DNA of 14,778 nt. It comes from Pseudomonadota bacterium. Its GTDB lineage: Bacteria; Pseudomonadota; Alphaproteobacteria; Rhizobiales; Rhizobiaceae. The notes below the pieces were generated by a model. The model did not search any database. It saw only the letters and a list, made by a program, of their open reading frames with translations, and had not been told where the DNA came from. Location of the stretch: positions 1 through 14,778 of the forward strand of contig JAFAGL010000163.1 of assembly GCA_023422735.1 (NCBI GenBank). The letters are read 5' to 3'. Position numbers and translations under genes: made by a program. Shown here one piece after another: positions 1 to 7,190 of the stretch (within the stretch, counting starts at the first letter, position 1; every line of letters begins with the position of its first letter).

Positions 1-44
1 GTTCAGGCAAGAAATACAAGCACTGCCATGGCACATTCGCCTGA
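1..44 (+). CDS. secA: SecA preprotein translocase ATPase, C-terminal end only (partial)
   Basis: Reading from base 3, the codons give SGKKYKHCHGTFA followed by TGA at 42-44. This matches the end of the SecA zinc-binding tail (family pattern CxCGSGKKYKxCHG), the C-terminal metal-binding element that contacts SecB and phospholipids. Only the last Cys-His pair of the zinc site (residues C and H of KHCHG) lies inside the window; the first two Cys are upstream. The first two bases, GT, would finish the preceding Gly codon. SecA is the ATPase motor that drives unfolded preproteins through SecYEG at the inner membrane. An intrinsic terminator starts 27 bases after the stop, which fits the end of a transcription unit. 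The piece is short, but the motif is very distinctive. Confidence 0.85.
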   Translation, partial: SGKKYKHCHGTFA

Positions 45-70
45 GCTGATTGCTTTGGAAGATCAAGGAA

Positions 71-99
71 AGGACCGGTTCCAAAAACCGGTCCTTTTT
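71..99 (+). terminator. Rho-independent terminator after secA
   Basis: A perfect 10-bp stem (AGGACCGGTT at 71-80, AACCGGTCCT at 86-95) with a 5-base loop is followed directly by a T-rich run (TTTTTCTTT). The T-run is on the plus strand, so the terminator serves the upstream secA gene. On the opposite strand the hairpin is followed only by TTTCCTTG, so it would be a weak terminator for the lipoprotein gene that ends at 141. Confidence 0.9.
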
Positions 100-140
100 C
101 TTTGGTTCCAGCTTTGCAAAGACATGCGACGCCAGATTGC

Positions 141-659
141 TCAGCGAGCCTCGGACGCGGGAGGATCTTCACGCGGCGCCGGACGCATGTTCCGCTTTTT
201 TCGCGCATAATCCAGACATCCATCAACGATCGACACGCATAGCGCATTCAAGCTGCCCGGCTGGTTGTTGTTGCCGGCGAAGGCCACTTCCGCCACCCGC
301 CCGTTCACCAGCCGAACCTGTGTGTGGCAATAACCGTTGGGCGCCAGATTCATCGAACCGCCCACCGACGGCAAGATCCCGAAAGACGAGGTGGGCAACA
401 CCACATTGACATTGCCGCGCTGGACAACGCGTTGATAAGACAAGATTTTTCCATCCTCACCCATTTCCACCGCTTCGGAAGGAAAACCTGCGCACATGCG
501 CAAATCCGCTTCCGAAAGACCGACCATTTCAGTTCGCGCAGCAGCGGTCACAGAGTTTTCGCTGACGATACTCGATGTATCATCTGGAATGACACAACTG
601 CTCAGCAGCATCGGAAACAGAAAGATTGCGCAGCCGCGCACGAGCGGGTGGGGAGCCAT
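141..659 (-). CDS. Small putative lipoprotein of unknown function
   Basis: A 172-aa protein beginning MAPHPLVRGC. Residues 8-21 are a hydrophobic signal segment ending in a lipobox (L-L-S-S-C, lipidated Cys22), so it is predicted to be an envelope lipoprotein; there is no Asp at +2, which favours the outer membrane. After a Ser/Thr/Asp-rich linker the motif GLSEADLRMCAGFPSE (about 48-63) starts a compact domain with four further Cys (56, 111, 141, 148). This resembles the short SmpA/BamE-like lipoproteins common in Rhizobiales, but that is only a resemblance. The open frame extends upstream to 833, but the start at 659 is preferred: it has AAAGGG about 7 bases before the ATG and begins just before the signal peptide. 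It is divergent from the flippase gene, with about 200 bases between them. Confidence 0.75.
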   Translation of the reverse strand: MAPHPLVRGCAIFLFPMLLSSCVIPDDTSSIVSENSVTAAARTEMVGLSEADLRMCAGFPSEAVEMGEDGKILSYQRVVQRGNVNVVLPTSSFGILPSVGGSMNLAPNGYCHTQVRLVNGRVAEVAFAGNNNQPGSLNALCVSIVDGCLDYARKKRNMRPAPREDPPASEAR

Positions 660-861
660 TTGCGGACCCTTTGGCTTGCTTGGCGATGTCCCTCCCGAGT
701 GCCCAGACCTAACGTCTGTGCGTTCAGGGTCAAGGCTTGAAACTATATCTTCTGATCCCGCATGCGAGTGTTGCTTCTTCGAGACAGCAAGTTTCATGTT
801 CCATCGCAACTTCGCCTCAAGTAATCCTCGCATGTCGCGCGTTCTATTCTGGAGCTTCTGA

Positions 862-2271
862 TTGCGCTTTTCCTTCTCCGAGAGAGCAGATCAGTTCCTG
901 CCCCGACAGGTAGCAGACAGGGCGCGACCTTTGCTTGCGCGGGTCGACCAAACGCTCGCCGGGGCGAACGCGCATGACCATGCAGGGCGGATGTCCCTGA
1001 TCGCCTTTTCCATCCGCGTGTTGAGCGCGGTGATCGCGTTTTTCAGCCAAGTACTTATGGCGCGATGGCTGGGCAGTTTCGATTATGGCATTTTTGTTGT
1101 GGTCTGGGTTTCCGTCCTGATTGTCGGCAACCTGTCCTGTTTCGGTTTCCACACCGTGGTGATCCGCTTCATCCCGCAATATCGCGAAGCGGAGCGACTG
1201 TATGCGCTTCGTGGAATTCTGGTAGCCAGCCAGGTATTCACGCTCGCAGCTTCCACAGCCATCGCGCTTTTGGGCGCATTTGGGCTCACGTTCTTTTCTT
1301 CGTTTCTTGAAGCCTATTATGTGCTGCCGTTCTGGCTGGGCCTGCTCATGCTGCCGATGATTGCTTTGTCGGATACTGCGCAAGGGATCGCCCGCGCCAA
1401 TGGCTGGGCGGTCGCCGCATTGGCACCAGCCTATGTGATCCGCCCGGTTTTGCTGCTTTGTTTCATGGGCACAGCCATTCTCGCCGGTTTTCCAGCCGAT
1501 GTTCGCACATCTCTTCTGGCCGCCATTGGCGCCACCTATGTGACCACGCTTTATCAGGCAGTGCGCGTGTTGTGGCCTGCGCAGAAAGCGGTTTCGAAAG
1601 CCGCCCCTGTGTTCGACATGCGCATGTGGATGACAGTCGCGCTGCCGATCTTTCTGATCGAAGGGTTCACCTTCATCCTGACCAATGCCGATGTGCTGAT
1701 TGTCGGCTATTTCATGGATCCGCACGACGTGGCGATCTATTTCGCGACCGTGAAAACATTGGCGCTGGTCCATTTCGTATATTTCGCGGTCAAGACCGGC
1801 GCAGCGCAACGTTATGCGCAGCTCGTGCAGGCTTCAGATCGCGGAACACTGGCTGATTTCGCGCGCCAAACGGTGCACTGGACCTTCTGGCCATCCATGG
1901 TGATGGGTGCGCTGGTTTTGATCGGCGGTTATCCGTTGCTGCTGTTGTTCGGAGCCGAATTCACGCGCGGCTATCCTTTGCTGTTCGTGCTTGTTCTGGG
2001 CGTCCTTTCGCGCGCCAGTGTGGGTCCGGCGGAAAGCCTTTTGACCATGAGCGGACATCAGAAGCTCTGTGCCTGGATTTATGGCGCAACGCTTTCAGTG
2101 AATTTGATTGCAAATGCCGTGTTGATTCCGCAAATCGGGCTTTGGGGAGCAGCGATCGCAACAGCCACAGCCATGGGTTTCGAAGCCATGGCACTCGCTT
2201 TCGCAGTGAAGAGCCGTTTCGGCTTCATTATGCTGATCGGCTGCAAAATGACTGCCACACGGGAGGAATAG
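862..2271 (+). CDS. Polysaccharide/lipid-linked oligosaccharide flippase (Wzx/MATE-like)
   Basis: A 469-aa integral membrane protein. After a soluble N-terminus of about 44 residues there are roughly 12 hydrophobic segments running to the C-terminus. The first is in the block MSLIAFSIRVLSAVIAFF, followed by QVLMARWLGSFDYG, a typical opening for the polysaccharide-biosynthesis/MVF superfamily. Members move undecaprenyl-linked sugars across the inner membrane for exopolysaccharide, capsule or O-antigen. The start is an unusual TTG, chosen because GGAG (851-854) sits 7 bases upstream and the soluble N-terminus resembles family members; an internal ATG at the MSL position is the alternative. The stop lies 3 bases before the next gene's GTG, and that gene's Shine-Dalgarno GGGAGGA lies inside the last codons, so the two are surely co-transcribed. 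The substrate cannot be told from sequence. Confidence 0.85.
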   Translation: MRFSFSERADQFLPRQVADRARPLLARVDQTLAGANAHDHAGRMSLIAFSIRVLSAVIAFFSQVLMARWLGSFDYGIFVVVWVSVLIVGNLSCFGFHTVVIRFIPQYREAERLYALRGILVASQVFTLAASTAIALLGAFGLTFFSSFLEAYYVLPFWLGLLMLPMIALSDTAQGIARANGWAVAALAPAYVIRPVLLLCFMGTAILAGFPADVRTSLLAAIGATYVTTLYQAVRVLWPAQKAVSKAAPVFDMRMWMTVALPIFLIEGFTFILTNADVLIVGYFMDPHDVAIYFATVKTLALVHFVYFAVKTGAAQRYAQLVQASDRGTLADFARQTVHWTFWPSMVMGALVLIGGYPLLLLFGAEFTRGYPLLFVLVLGVLSRASVGPAESLLTMSGHQKLCAWIYGATLSVNLIANAVLIPQIGLWGAAIATATAMGFEAMALAFAVKSRFGFIMLIGCKMTATREE

Positions 2272-2274
2272 AAC

Positions 2275-3573
2275 GTGACGGCCAAGCCGATCGTGGAAGA
2301 AATCAATACATCCGCGCAGACTGGCCGCATTGCCCAGAACCGCCACGTGCCCGGGACCCAACCGAGCGTCGCGAGACCTTTGCGACGCCTGGCAATTTAC
2401 AGTGCCACGGATGGTTTCGACCTGGTGCAAGAGCTTGACCACCTCAGCACGCGCACGATCGAGCCAAACATCTTCTTCAGTCCACGCTTCCTGGCTCCGG
2501 CCATGCCCAGGCTCGAAGACCGGGAAGTCCGGCTCGCCGTCGTACGCGACGGGTTGGAACCGCATAGTCGATTGCGCTTATTAATGCCTTATTCCGTGGA
2601 ACGCGCGGCTTTGCCGTTCAGCGCCCTCGTTTTCCGTAGCTGGGCCAACCCCTATGCGCCGCTTGGCACGCCATTGATCGACAAGGACGATCCCTATGGC
2701 GTGATGGAAGATTTTCTTTCAATGCTGGCGCGACCCCATCTGCGGATGCCGAAAATTCTTGTTTTCCCGGACATGCGCCTCGATGGCCCTGCTGCCGAAG
2801 TCCTGCGCACTGTTTGCAAAACTCTCGAGCTTCCGCTGACCAGCACAAAACGTGTCCAGCGCCCTTTTCTGAAAAGCGCGCTCAGTGGAGGTGATTATCT
2901 GAAAAGCGCTTTGAGACCCCATCATATGCGCGACTTCGGCCGGCTCAAGCGGCGTCTGGGAGAGAAGGGCAATCTCGAATACAAGATCGCCACCCAGCCA
3001 GATGCAGTGCGGTTGGGAGTGGAAGCTTTTCTGTCGCTTGAAATGGCTGGCTGGAAAGGACGTCGGCGAAGCGCCATGGCCACGGATCGCTATGGAGCGG
3101 CTTTTGCCCGTGAAGCGACGTTACGCCTGGCAGAAGCAGGGCATTGCGCCGTGCATATTCTGACGCTGGATGATCGACCGATCGCGGTCCTGATCGCCTT
3201 TCGCGAAAATGGCGTCGCCTACACATGGAAGACGGCCTATGATGAAAGTCTCGCCCAGTTTTCGCCCGGCACATTGCTGGCACTGGAAGTCACACGGTCT
3301 CACCTGTCCGATCCTGATATTCGCGAAACGGATTCCTGCGCCGTTCCAGATCACCCGGTGATGAGCCGAATCTGGAGCGAGCGTGTCGCCTTCGGCACTT
3401 TGCTACTGGGGCTGGATCCGCAGACAAAAAATCAGGTCGAGAAAACTGCTCGGAACATTGAATTCGTCGAGCGGGCGCGCAGCCAGTTGCGCGGTTTGCG
3501 GGGCTCTCTGGCGGCGATGAACATTAAGATCGGAAACATGAAGATCGGGAAGTGGATCGGGCGCCGAAAGTAA
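2275..3573 (+). CDS. GNAT acyltransferase, BioF2/CelD-like (Acetyltransf_6)
   Basis: A 432-aa soluble protein with a GTG start, preceded by GGAGG 8 bases upstream. The N-terminal 35 residues look disordered. The first half (about 40-200) contains the substrate-side region seen in CelD/BioF2-like proteins. The C-terminal half (about 210-370) is the GNAT-like fold, with the characteristic GWKG segment (259-262), VHILTLDDRPIAVLIAF and TWKTAYDESLAQFSPGTLL. Proteins of this family are found in cellulose, exopolysaccharide and capsule clusters, where they are thought to acylate sugar intermediates; FemAB-like peptidyl transfer is a related possibility. Tight coupling to the flippase supports a role in modifying or exporting a surface polysaccharide. 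The C-terminus is basic (NMKIGKWIGRRK). The acyl donor and acceptor are unknown. Confidence 0.8.
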   Translation: MTAKPIVEEINTSAQTGRIAQNRHVPGTQPSVARPLRRLAIYSATDGFDLVQELDHLSTRTIEPNIFFSPRFLAPAMPRLEDREVRLAVVRDGLEPHSRLRLLMPYSVERAALPFSALVFRSWANPYAPLGTPLIDKDDPYGVMEDFLSMLARPHLRMPKILVFPDMRLDGPAAEVLRTVCKTLELPLTSTKRVQRPFLKSALSGGDYLKSALRPHHMRDFGRLKRRLGEKGNLEYKIATQPDAVRLGVEAFLSLEMAGWKGRRRSAMATDRYGAAFAREATLRLAEAGHCAVHILTLDDRPIAVLIAFRENGVAYTWKTAYDESLAQFSPGTLLALEVTRSHLSDPDIRETDSCAVPDHPVMSRIWSERVAFGTLLLGLDPQTKNQVEKTARNIEFVERARSQLRGLRGSLAAMNIKIGNMKIGKWIGRRK

Positions 3574-3628
3574 TGGCGCCCGGATCATGAGTTTGCGCAA
3601 ATCCTTCAGGATACGACCTGGAAGGATT
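3555..3628. terminator. Two hairpins between convergent genes (possible bidirectional terminator)
   Basis: Hairpin A: GATC-GGGCGCC (3555-3565) pairs with GGCGCCC-g-GATC (3575-3586), with a 9-base loop that contains the acyltransferase stop codon. Hairpin B: AATCCTT-CAGG (3600-3610) pairs with CCTG-g-AAGGATT (3617-3628). Neither is followed directly by a T-run; the nearest T-rich stretch on the plus strand is TTCTTTCTTT about 8 bases after hairpin B. They sit between the ends of convergent genes, so termination or 3'-end protection is the likely role, but these are not textbook terminators. Confidence 0.45.
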
Positions 3629-3643
3629 GCAGCATTCTTTCTT

Positions 3644-3865
3644 TCAACGCACCGTTCGTGGCATATCGAAATGCAGGGCCAGACCGCGATGGCCGGCCGC
3701 TGCGACCAGCAGATCAACGATTTCCTGATCGCTTGCCAAAGAAGCTGGCAGAACGGACTGGATCGCGCGGGTTGCTTCGGCCGTAGAAATCGCGGACAGT
3801 TTCGAGCGTCGGGACACGAGATATTGATCTACGACGTCGCGGATGTTCCGATAAGGCTTAGTCAT
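3644..3865 (-). CDS. Small conserved-type hypothetical protein (73 aa)
   Basis: A 73-aa protein beginning MTKPYRNIRDVVDQYLVSRR and ending FDMPRTVR. The start is well supported: AGGAGG lies 6 bases before the ATG. The composition is that of a soluble, mostly helical protein: an N-terminal helix, then STAEATRAIQSVLPASLASDQEIVDLLVAAAGHRG, predicted as two more helices. There is no signal peptide, Cys pair or recognised motif. I do not recognise a family; it looks like the short single-domain proteins conserved in Rhizobiales without assigned function. It faces the acyltransferase gene tail to tail and is divergent from the phosphodiesterase gene across about 340 bases. Confidence 0.7.
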   Translation of the reverse strand: MTKPYRNIRDVVDQYLVSRRSKLSAISTAEATRAIQSVLPASLASDQEIVDLLVAAAGHRGLALHFDMPRTVR

Positions 3866-4206
3866 CGCATCCTCCTATAAATTGCTGACCCCATCGTTCG
3901 CAACAGGCTCGAATGTTGGAAAGCCTGATGATCGCGGCGACCGGACCCGATTGAAATGAATCCGCTCCCTCCTCAATACTTGCTGGGGTCGGATCATGAC
4001 GTTCTAAAAGATCAATCAGGCTTTTTCCCGACGGCAGCGTTTCAAATTTATGAAAGTTTTGCGAGAGTTCGAGCGGGAGCAGCTGCCAACCCTGTCAGGA
4101 TAAACATTTTATGACTCGGTTTGTTCAGGATTAGCGGGTCTTATCAACCATCTGATGACAGGTGATCAGTAAATTGGCCGACACAAGCAAAACCGATGAG
4201 AGATCA
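3866..4206. other. Intergenic region with nested long-range inverted repeats
   Basis: No convincing gene lies here. It separates the 73-aa gene from the phosphodiesterase gene and should hold both promoters. AAAGCCTGAT (3920-3929) has an exact reverse complement at 4015-4024, followed by TTTTT (4022-4026). Inside it ATGATC (3928-3933) matches GATCAT (3992-3997). CAGGCT (3904-3909) also pairs with AGCCTG (3922-3927). TTGCTG (3980-3985) with TCTAAA 17 bases further on is a weak candidate sigma-70 promoter for the phosphodiesterase gene. TTTCA-N6-TGAAA (about 4039-4054) is a short palindrome. Confidence 0.35.
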
Positions 4207-6006
4207 ATGCCACTTGCTGCACACGATACAGGCTTGAAGGACGTGTTGCGCATCGAGGCGGTTAACGACCTCGGCATCATGAATGATGGTAGCAGCCAGG
4301 AGGCCTATGACCGGATCGCGCGTTTTGCCCGCGAACTTTTCAATATTCCGATTGCTTTGATCACCTTCATGGATGGCGAAACACAGTGGTTCAAATCGCA
4401 TCTTGGCACTGACGAAACATCGCGTGCTGCCAGCGAGTCATTTTGCAAGGTGCCCGTTACCACCGGCAAAAGCCTGTTGGTCGAAGATGCCACACAAGAC
4501 AGTCGCTTCAACACCCTTTCACTCGTCACCGGCAAGGAAAACGTCCGCTTTTATGCCGGCGCGCCTGTCACCACGCATGACGGGCAGACCATTGGCACCG
4601 TCTGCGTGCTCGACGTGGTGGCACGAAGTTTTACTCCCCGGCAGATGCAAATGCTGGAAGACCTTGCCGCAATGGTCATGGCTCAGGTAAAGATCGATCG
4701 CAACATCGGACGCGTCGATCCTCTCACCCGGCTTCCGAACCGAATTCAGTTTCTGCTTGGATTGCAGGATCTTGTACGCGCAAATCCTTCCGCCAAATGC
4801 TGGATCGTGTTGATCGATCTTCTTGATCACCACAGTGCCGATGACGTGATCGGCGTATTGGGCATCGACTTCTATCACGAACAGATCCGCTATGCGGCTG
4901 CGATTCTGCGGCAGCGTTTGCCGGGGGAAACGATCTACCATGTCGGCGGAGCATATCTGGCGCTGATTATCGAAGACGATGGCGCCGTGCCGGACGCACT
5001 GATCCATCAGCTTGATGCGGATTTGCGCGAACCGCTCGTCACAAGCAGAGGCATTCCGGCCGCCTTGTCTCCCTGCTTCGGGATCCGCCAGGCCAGCCTG
5101 GCCGAAATGGCGACGCCGGACGTTCTGCGCACCGTAATTTCTGCTTCTCGGCATGCGCGCCAAAGCGAAACTCTTTATGCCGTTTACAGTGAACCGCGCG
5201 ATGCGGAGCAAAAACGTTTGTTCAGCCTGCTGAGCGATTTGCCGAAAGCGTTGCGCTCGCAAAAGCAGTTGCATCTCGTTTATCAACCGCGGATCGAGGT
5301 GGCGACTGGTCGCTGTGTAGCCGCCGAAGCGCTTTTGCGCTGGAACCACCCCCAATGGGGCCCCGTATCACCCGCCGAGTTCTTTCCTTTGGCAGAAAAA
5401 ACCGGTTTGATCCATGAAGTAACGGACTGGGTGATGCGCAACGCCGCCAAACAGGCCGCGATCTGGAGACGTAAGGGCGTCGACCTCATATGCGCCTTCA
5501 ACATCTCATCAAAAAACCTGCTTGAAGACGATCTCGTCACCCGTTTGGACGATGTGCTTCGCGCCACGGGCGTCAATCCGGAAATGATGGAAGTCGAGGT
5601 GGTGGAGGACATGAACCTCGACAACAGCGCGGTCGCATTCGACCGATTGCGCGATTTGCGCAAGCTGGGCGTCGGCGTAGCGATCGACGATTTTGGCAGC
5701 GGCTACAGCAACATGGCTTATTTGCTGTCCCTGCCGGCCTCATCCCTGAAAATCGACCGCTCCCTTATCAGCAAGGCCCTCACCGACGCGAAGGCTCTGG
5801 TTGCCCTGCCCACCATCATTAAGCTGGGCCATGATCTGGGATTCCAGATGGTGGCGGAAGGCGTCGAAACCGAGGAAATGCACGATCTGTTGCGCCAATG
5901 GAAGTGTGACGAGGTGCAGGGCTTCCTGTTCGCGCGCCCGATGGAGCCGGACGCGCTGGAAGCATGGCTTGCAAACAGGAAAACGCAGCAGCCCGTTCCT
6001 GTCTGA
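4207..6006 (+). CDS. GAF-GGDEF(degenerate)-EAL protein, probable c-di-GMP phosphodiesterase
   Basis: A 599-aa cytoplasmic signalling protein. A GAF domain spans about 33-155 (YDRIARFARELFNIPIALIT; FYAGAPV...GTVCVLD). A GGDEF domain spans about 170-325 with DPLTRLPNR intact, but the signature is GGAYL (247-251) instead of GG(D/E)EF, and the upstream FKxxND element is missing, so cyclase activity is not expected. The EAL domain (about 345-590) is complete: EALLRW 374-379, Asn432, Glu464 (EVEVVED), the Asp pair IDDFGSGY 494-495, Lys515 (KIDRS), Glu551 (AEGVET), and Gln571 (VQGFLF). It should hydrolyse c-di-GMP to pGpG, tuned by whatever the GAF domain binds and perhaps by GTP on the dead GGDEF. 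An in-frame GTG at 4162 would add 15 residues but has no ribosome site; ATG 4207 has only a weak GAGAG. Convergent with nrdB. Confidence 0.88.
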   Translation: MPLAAHDTGLKDVLRIEAVNDLGIMNDGSSQEAYDRIARFARELFNIPIALITFMDGETQWFKSHLGTDETSRAASESFCKVPVTTGKSLLVEDATQDSRFNTLSLVTGKENVRFYAGAPVTTHDGQTIGTVCVLDVVARSFTPRQMQMLEDLAAMVMAQVKIDRNIGRVDPLTRLPNRIQFLLGLQDLVRANPSAKCWIVLIDLLDHHSADDVIGVLGIDFYHEQIRYAAAILRQRLPGETIYHVGGAYLALIIEDDGAVPDALIHQLDADLREPLVTSRGIPAALSPCFGIRQASLAEMATPDVLRTVISASRHARQSETLYAVYSEPRDAEQKRLFSLLSDLPKALRSQKQLHLVYQPRIEVATGRCVAAEALLRWNHPQWGPVSPAEFFPLAEKTGLIHEVTDWVMRNAAKQAAIWRRKGVDLICAFNISSKNLLEDDLVTRLDDVLRATGVNPEMMEVEVVEDMNLDNSAVAFDRLRDLRKLGVGVAIDDFGSGYSNMAYLLSLPASSLKIDRSLISKALTDAKALVALPTIIKLGHDLGFQMVAEGVETEEMHDLLRQWKCDEVQGFLFARPMEPDALEAWLANRKTQQPVPV

Positions 6007-6016
6007 CCCATCAGCC

Positions 6017-6025
6017 TTATCCACA
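6017..6025 (+). promoter_or_regulatory. Consensus DnaA box (TTATCCACA) between the phosphodiesterase and nrdB 3' ends
   Basis: An exact match to the strong DnaA 9-mer TTATCCACA. It overlaps an inverted repeat (TCAGC 6011-6015 with GCTGA 6036-6040; CCAC 6021-6024 with GTGG 6030-6033) in the 45-base gap between two convergent genes. The hairpin may help end transcription, though no T-run follows on either strand. Whether DnaA binds here is unknown; a lone 9-mer can occur by chance. Confidence 0.35.
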
Positions 6026-6051
6026 TCCCGTGGACGCTGATCGAAGCAGCC

Positions 6052-7179
6052 TCAATCCCAGGCGAGCGCACCGCCATTCTGGTATTCGATCACCCGCGTT
6101 TCAAAGAAGTTCTTTTCCTTCTTCAGATCCATGGCCTCCGACATCCACGGGAAAGGGTTTTCCGTTTCCTTGAAGACCGGGTGGAGCCCGAGTTGTGCGC
6201 AGCGGCGATTGGCGATGAAATGCATATATTGCTCACAAAGCGCAGCATTCAGGCCAAGGAAACCGCGCGGCATCGTATCGCGGCCATAGGCTGCCTCAAG
6301 TTCGGCTGCATCCGCGATCATGCCGCGCACCTCTTCCTGAAATGCCTTCGTCCAGAGATGCGGGTTTTCGAGCTTGATCTGATTGATCACGTCGATCCCG
6401 AAATTCAGGTGGATCGATTCATCGCGCAGAATGTACTGATACTGCTCGGCAATGCCGACCATCTTGTTGCGGCGGCCAAGCGAGAGGATCTGCGCGAAGC
6501 CCGTATAAAACCACATGCCCTCGAAGATCACGTAGAAGGCAACGAGGTCACGCAGGAAAGCCTGATCCGTTTCCGGTGTGCCTGTCTTGAAGTCCGGGTC
6601 GTCGAGCGACTGCGTGTGCTTCAGTGCCCAGGCCGCCTTGTCGGTGATCGACGGCACCTCACGATACATGTTGAACAACTCGCCTTCATCCAGCGAAAGG
6701 CTTTCCACGATATACTGGAACGTATGCGTGTGGATCGCTTCCTCGAAAGCCTGGCGCAGCAGATATTGCCGGCATTCGGGGTTGGTGAGGTGGCGGTAGA
6801 TCGCCAGCACGATATTGTTCGCGACAAGGCTTTCCGAGGCGGCAAAGAAGCCGAGATTGCGCTTCAGCATCCGCCGCTCGTCTTCCGTCAATCCGTCGCG
6901 GGATTTCCAGAGCGCGATGTCGGCCTGCATGGAAACCTCGGTCGGCATCCAGTGATTGTTGCAGCCGTTCAGATATTTCTCCCACGCCCAGCGATATTTG
7001 AGCGGCAGGAGCTGGTTCACGTCGGCCCGCGCATTGATCATGCGCTTGTCGTCCACCGAAACGCGCGCCCCGCCGCGTTCGATCTTCCCAAGACCTGTGG
7101 CATCAGCGACGGGCTGGCCCGCGCCGAGCGGAGGGATAGCGGAGGGCGTCTTGGGTTCTGACCAGTCGAGCATTGACAT
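6052..7179 (-). CDS. nrdB: Ribonucleotide reductase small subunit R2, class Ic-like (Phe in place of radical Tyr)
   Basis: A 375-aa R2 subunit (starts MSMLDWSEP, ends GGALAWD) that stores the oxidising equivalent for NrdA. The metal ligands read as Glu116 (AASES), Glu147 and His150 (FEEAIHTH), Glu220 (VIFEGM), Glu254 and His257 (RDESIH). The residue four after His150, where class Ia has the tyrosyl radical, is Phe154 (codon TTC at 6720-6718). The first ligand is Glu rather than Asp. Both substitutions mark the Chlamydia trachomatis class Ic R2 (Mn/Fe cofactor). All seven positions, plus Tyr156, Tyr249 and Asp253, sit a constant +27 from the chlamydial numbering I recall, so the core aligns without gaps. 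Tyr366 near the C-terminus fits radical transfer. The ATG at 7179 has AGGAG about 7 bases upstream; the nrdA stop TAA overlaps this site, so the genes are translationally close. Confidence 0.95.
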   Translation of the reverse strand: MSMLDWSEPKTPSAIPPLGAGQPVADATGLGKIERGGARVSVDDKRMINARADVNQLLPLKYRWAWEKYLNGCNNHWMPTEVSMQADIALWKSRDGLTEDERRMLKRNLGFFAASESLVANNIVLAIYRHLTNPECRQYLLRQAFEEAIHTHTFQYIVESLSLDEGELFNMYREVPSITDKAAWALKHTQSLDDPDFKTGTPETDQAFLRDLVAFYVIFEGMWFYTGFAQILSLGRRNKMVGIAEQYQYILRDESIHLNFGIDVINQIKLENPHLWTKAFQEEVRGMIADAAELEAAYGRDTMPRGFLGLNAALCEQYMHFIANRRCAQLGLHPVFKETENPFPWMSEAMDLKKEKNFFETRVIEYQNGGALAWD

Positions 7180-7190
7180 TGTTTCTCTCC

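Noticed and set aside
1..210. 60-codon plus-strand frame starting at 28
   Set aside because: It overlaps the secA end in another frame and reads through the terminator hairpin; no ribosome site.
660..833. 58-residue extension of the lipoprotein gene upstream of 659
   Set aside because: It would put a charged stretch before the signal peptide and lipobox; the internal ATG has a good ribosome site and correct signal-peptide geometry.
6011..6040. Hairpin between the phosphodiesterase and nrdB as a strong intrinsic terminator
   Set aside because: The stem is interrupted and no T-run follows on either strand, so it is mentioned only with the DnaA box that overlaps it.
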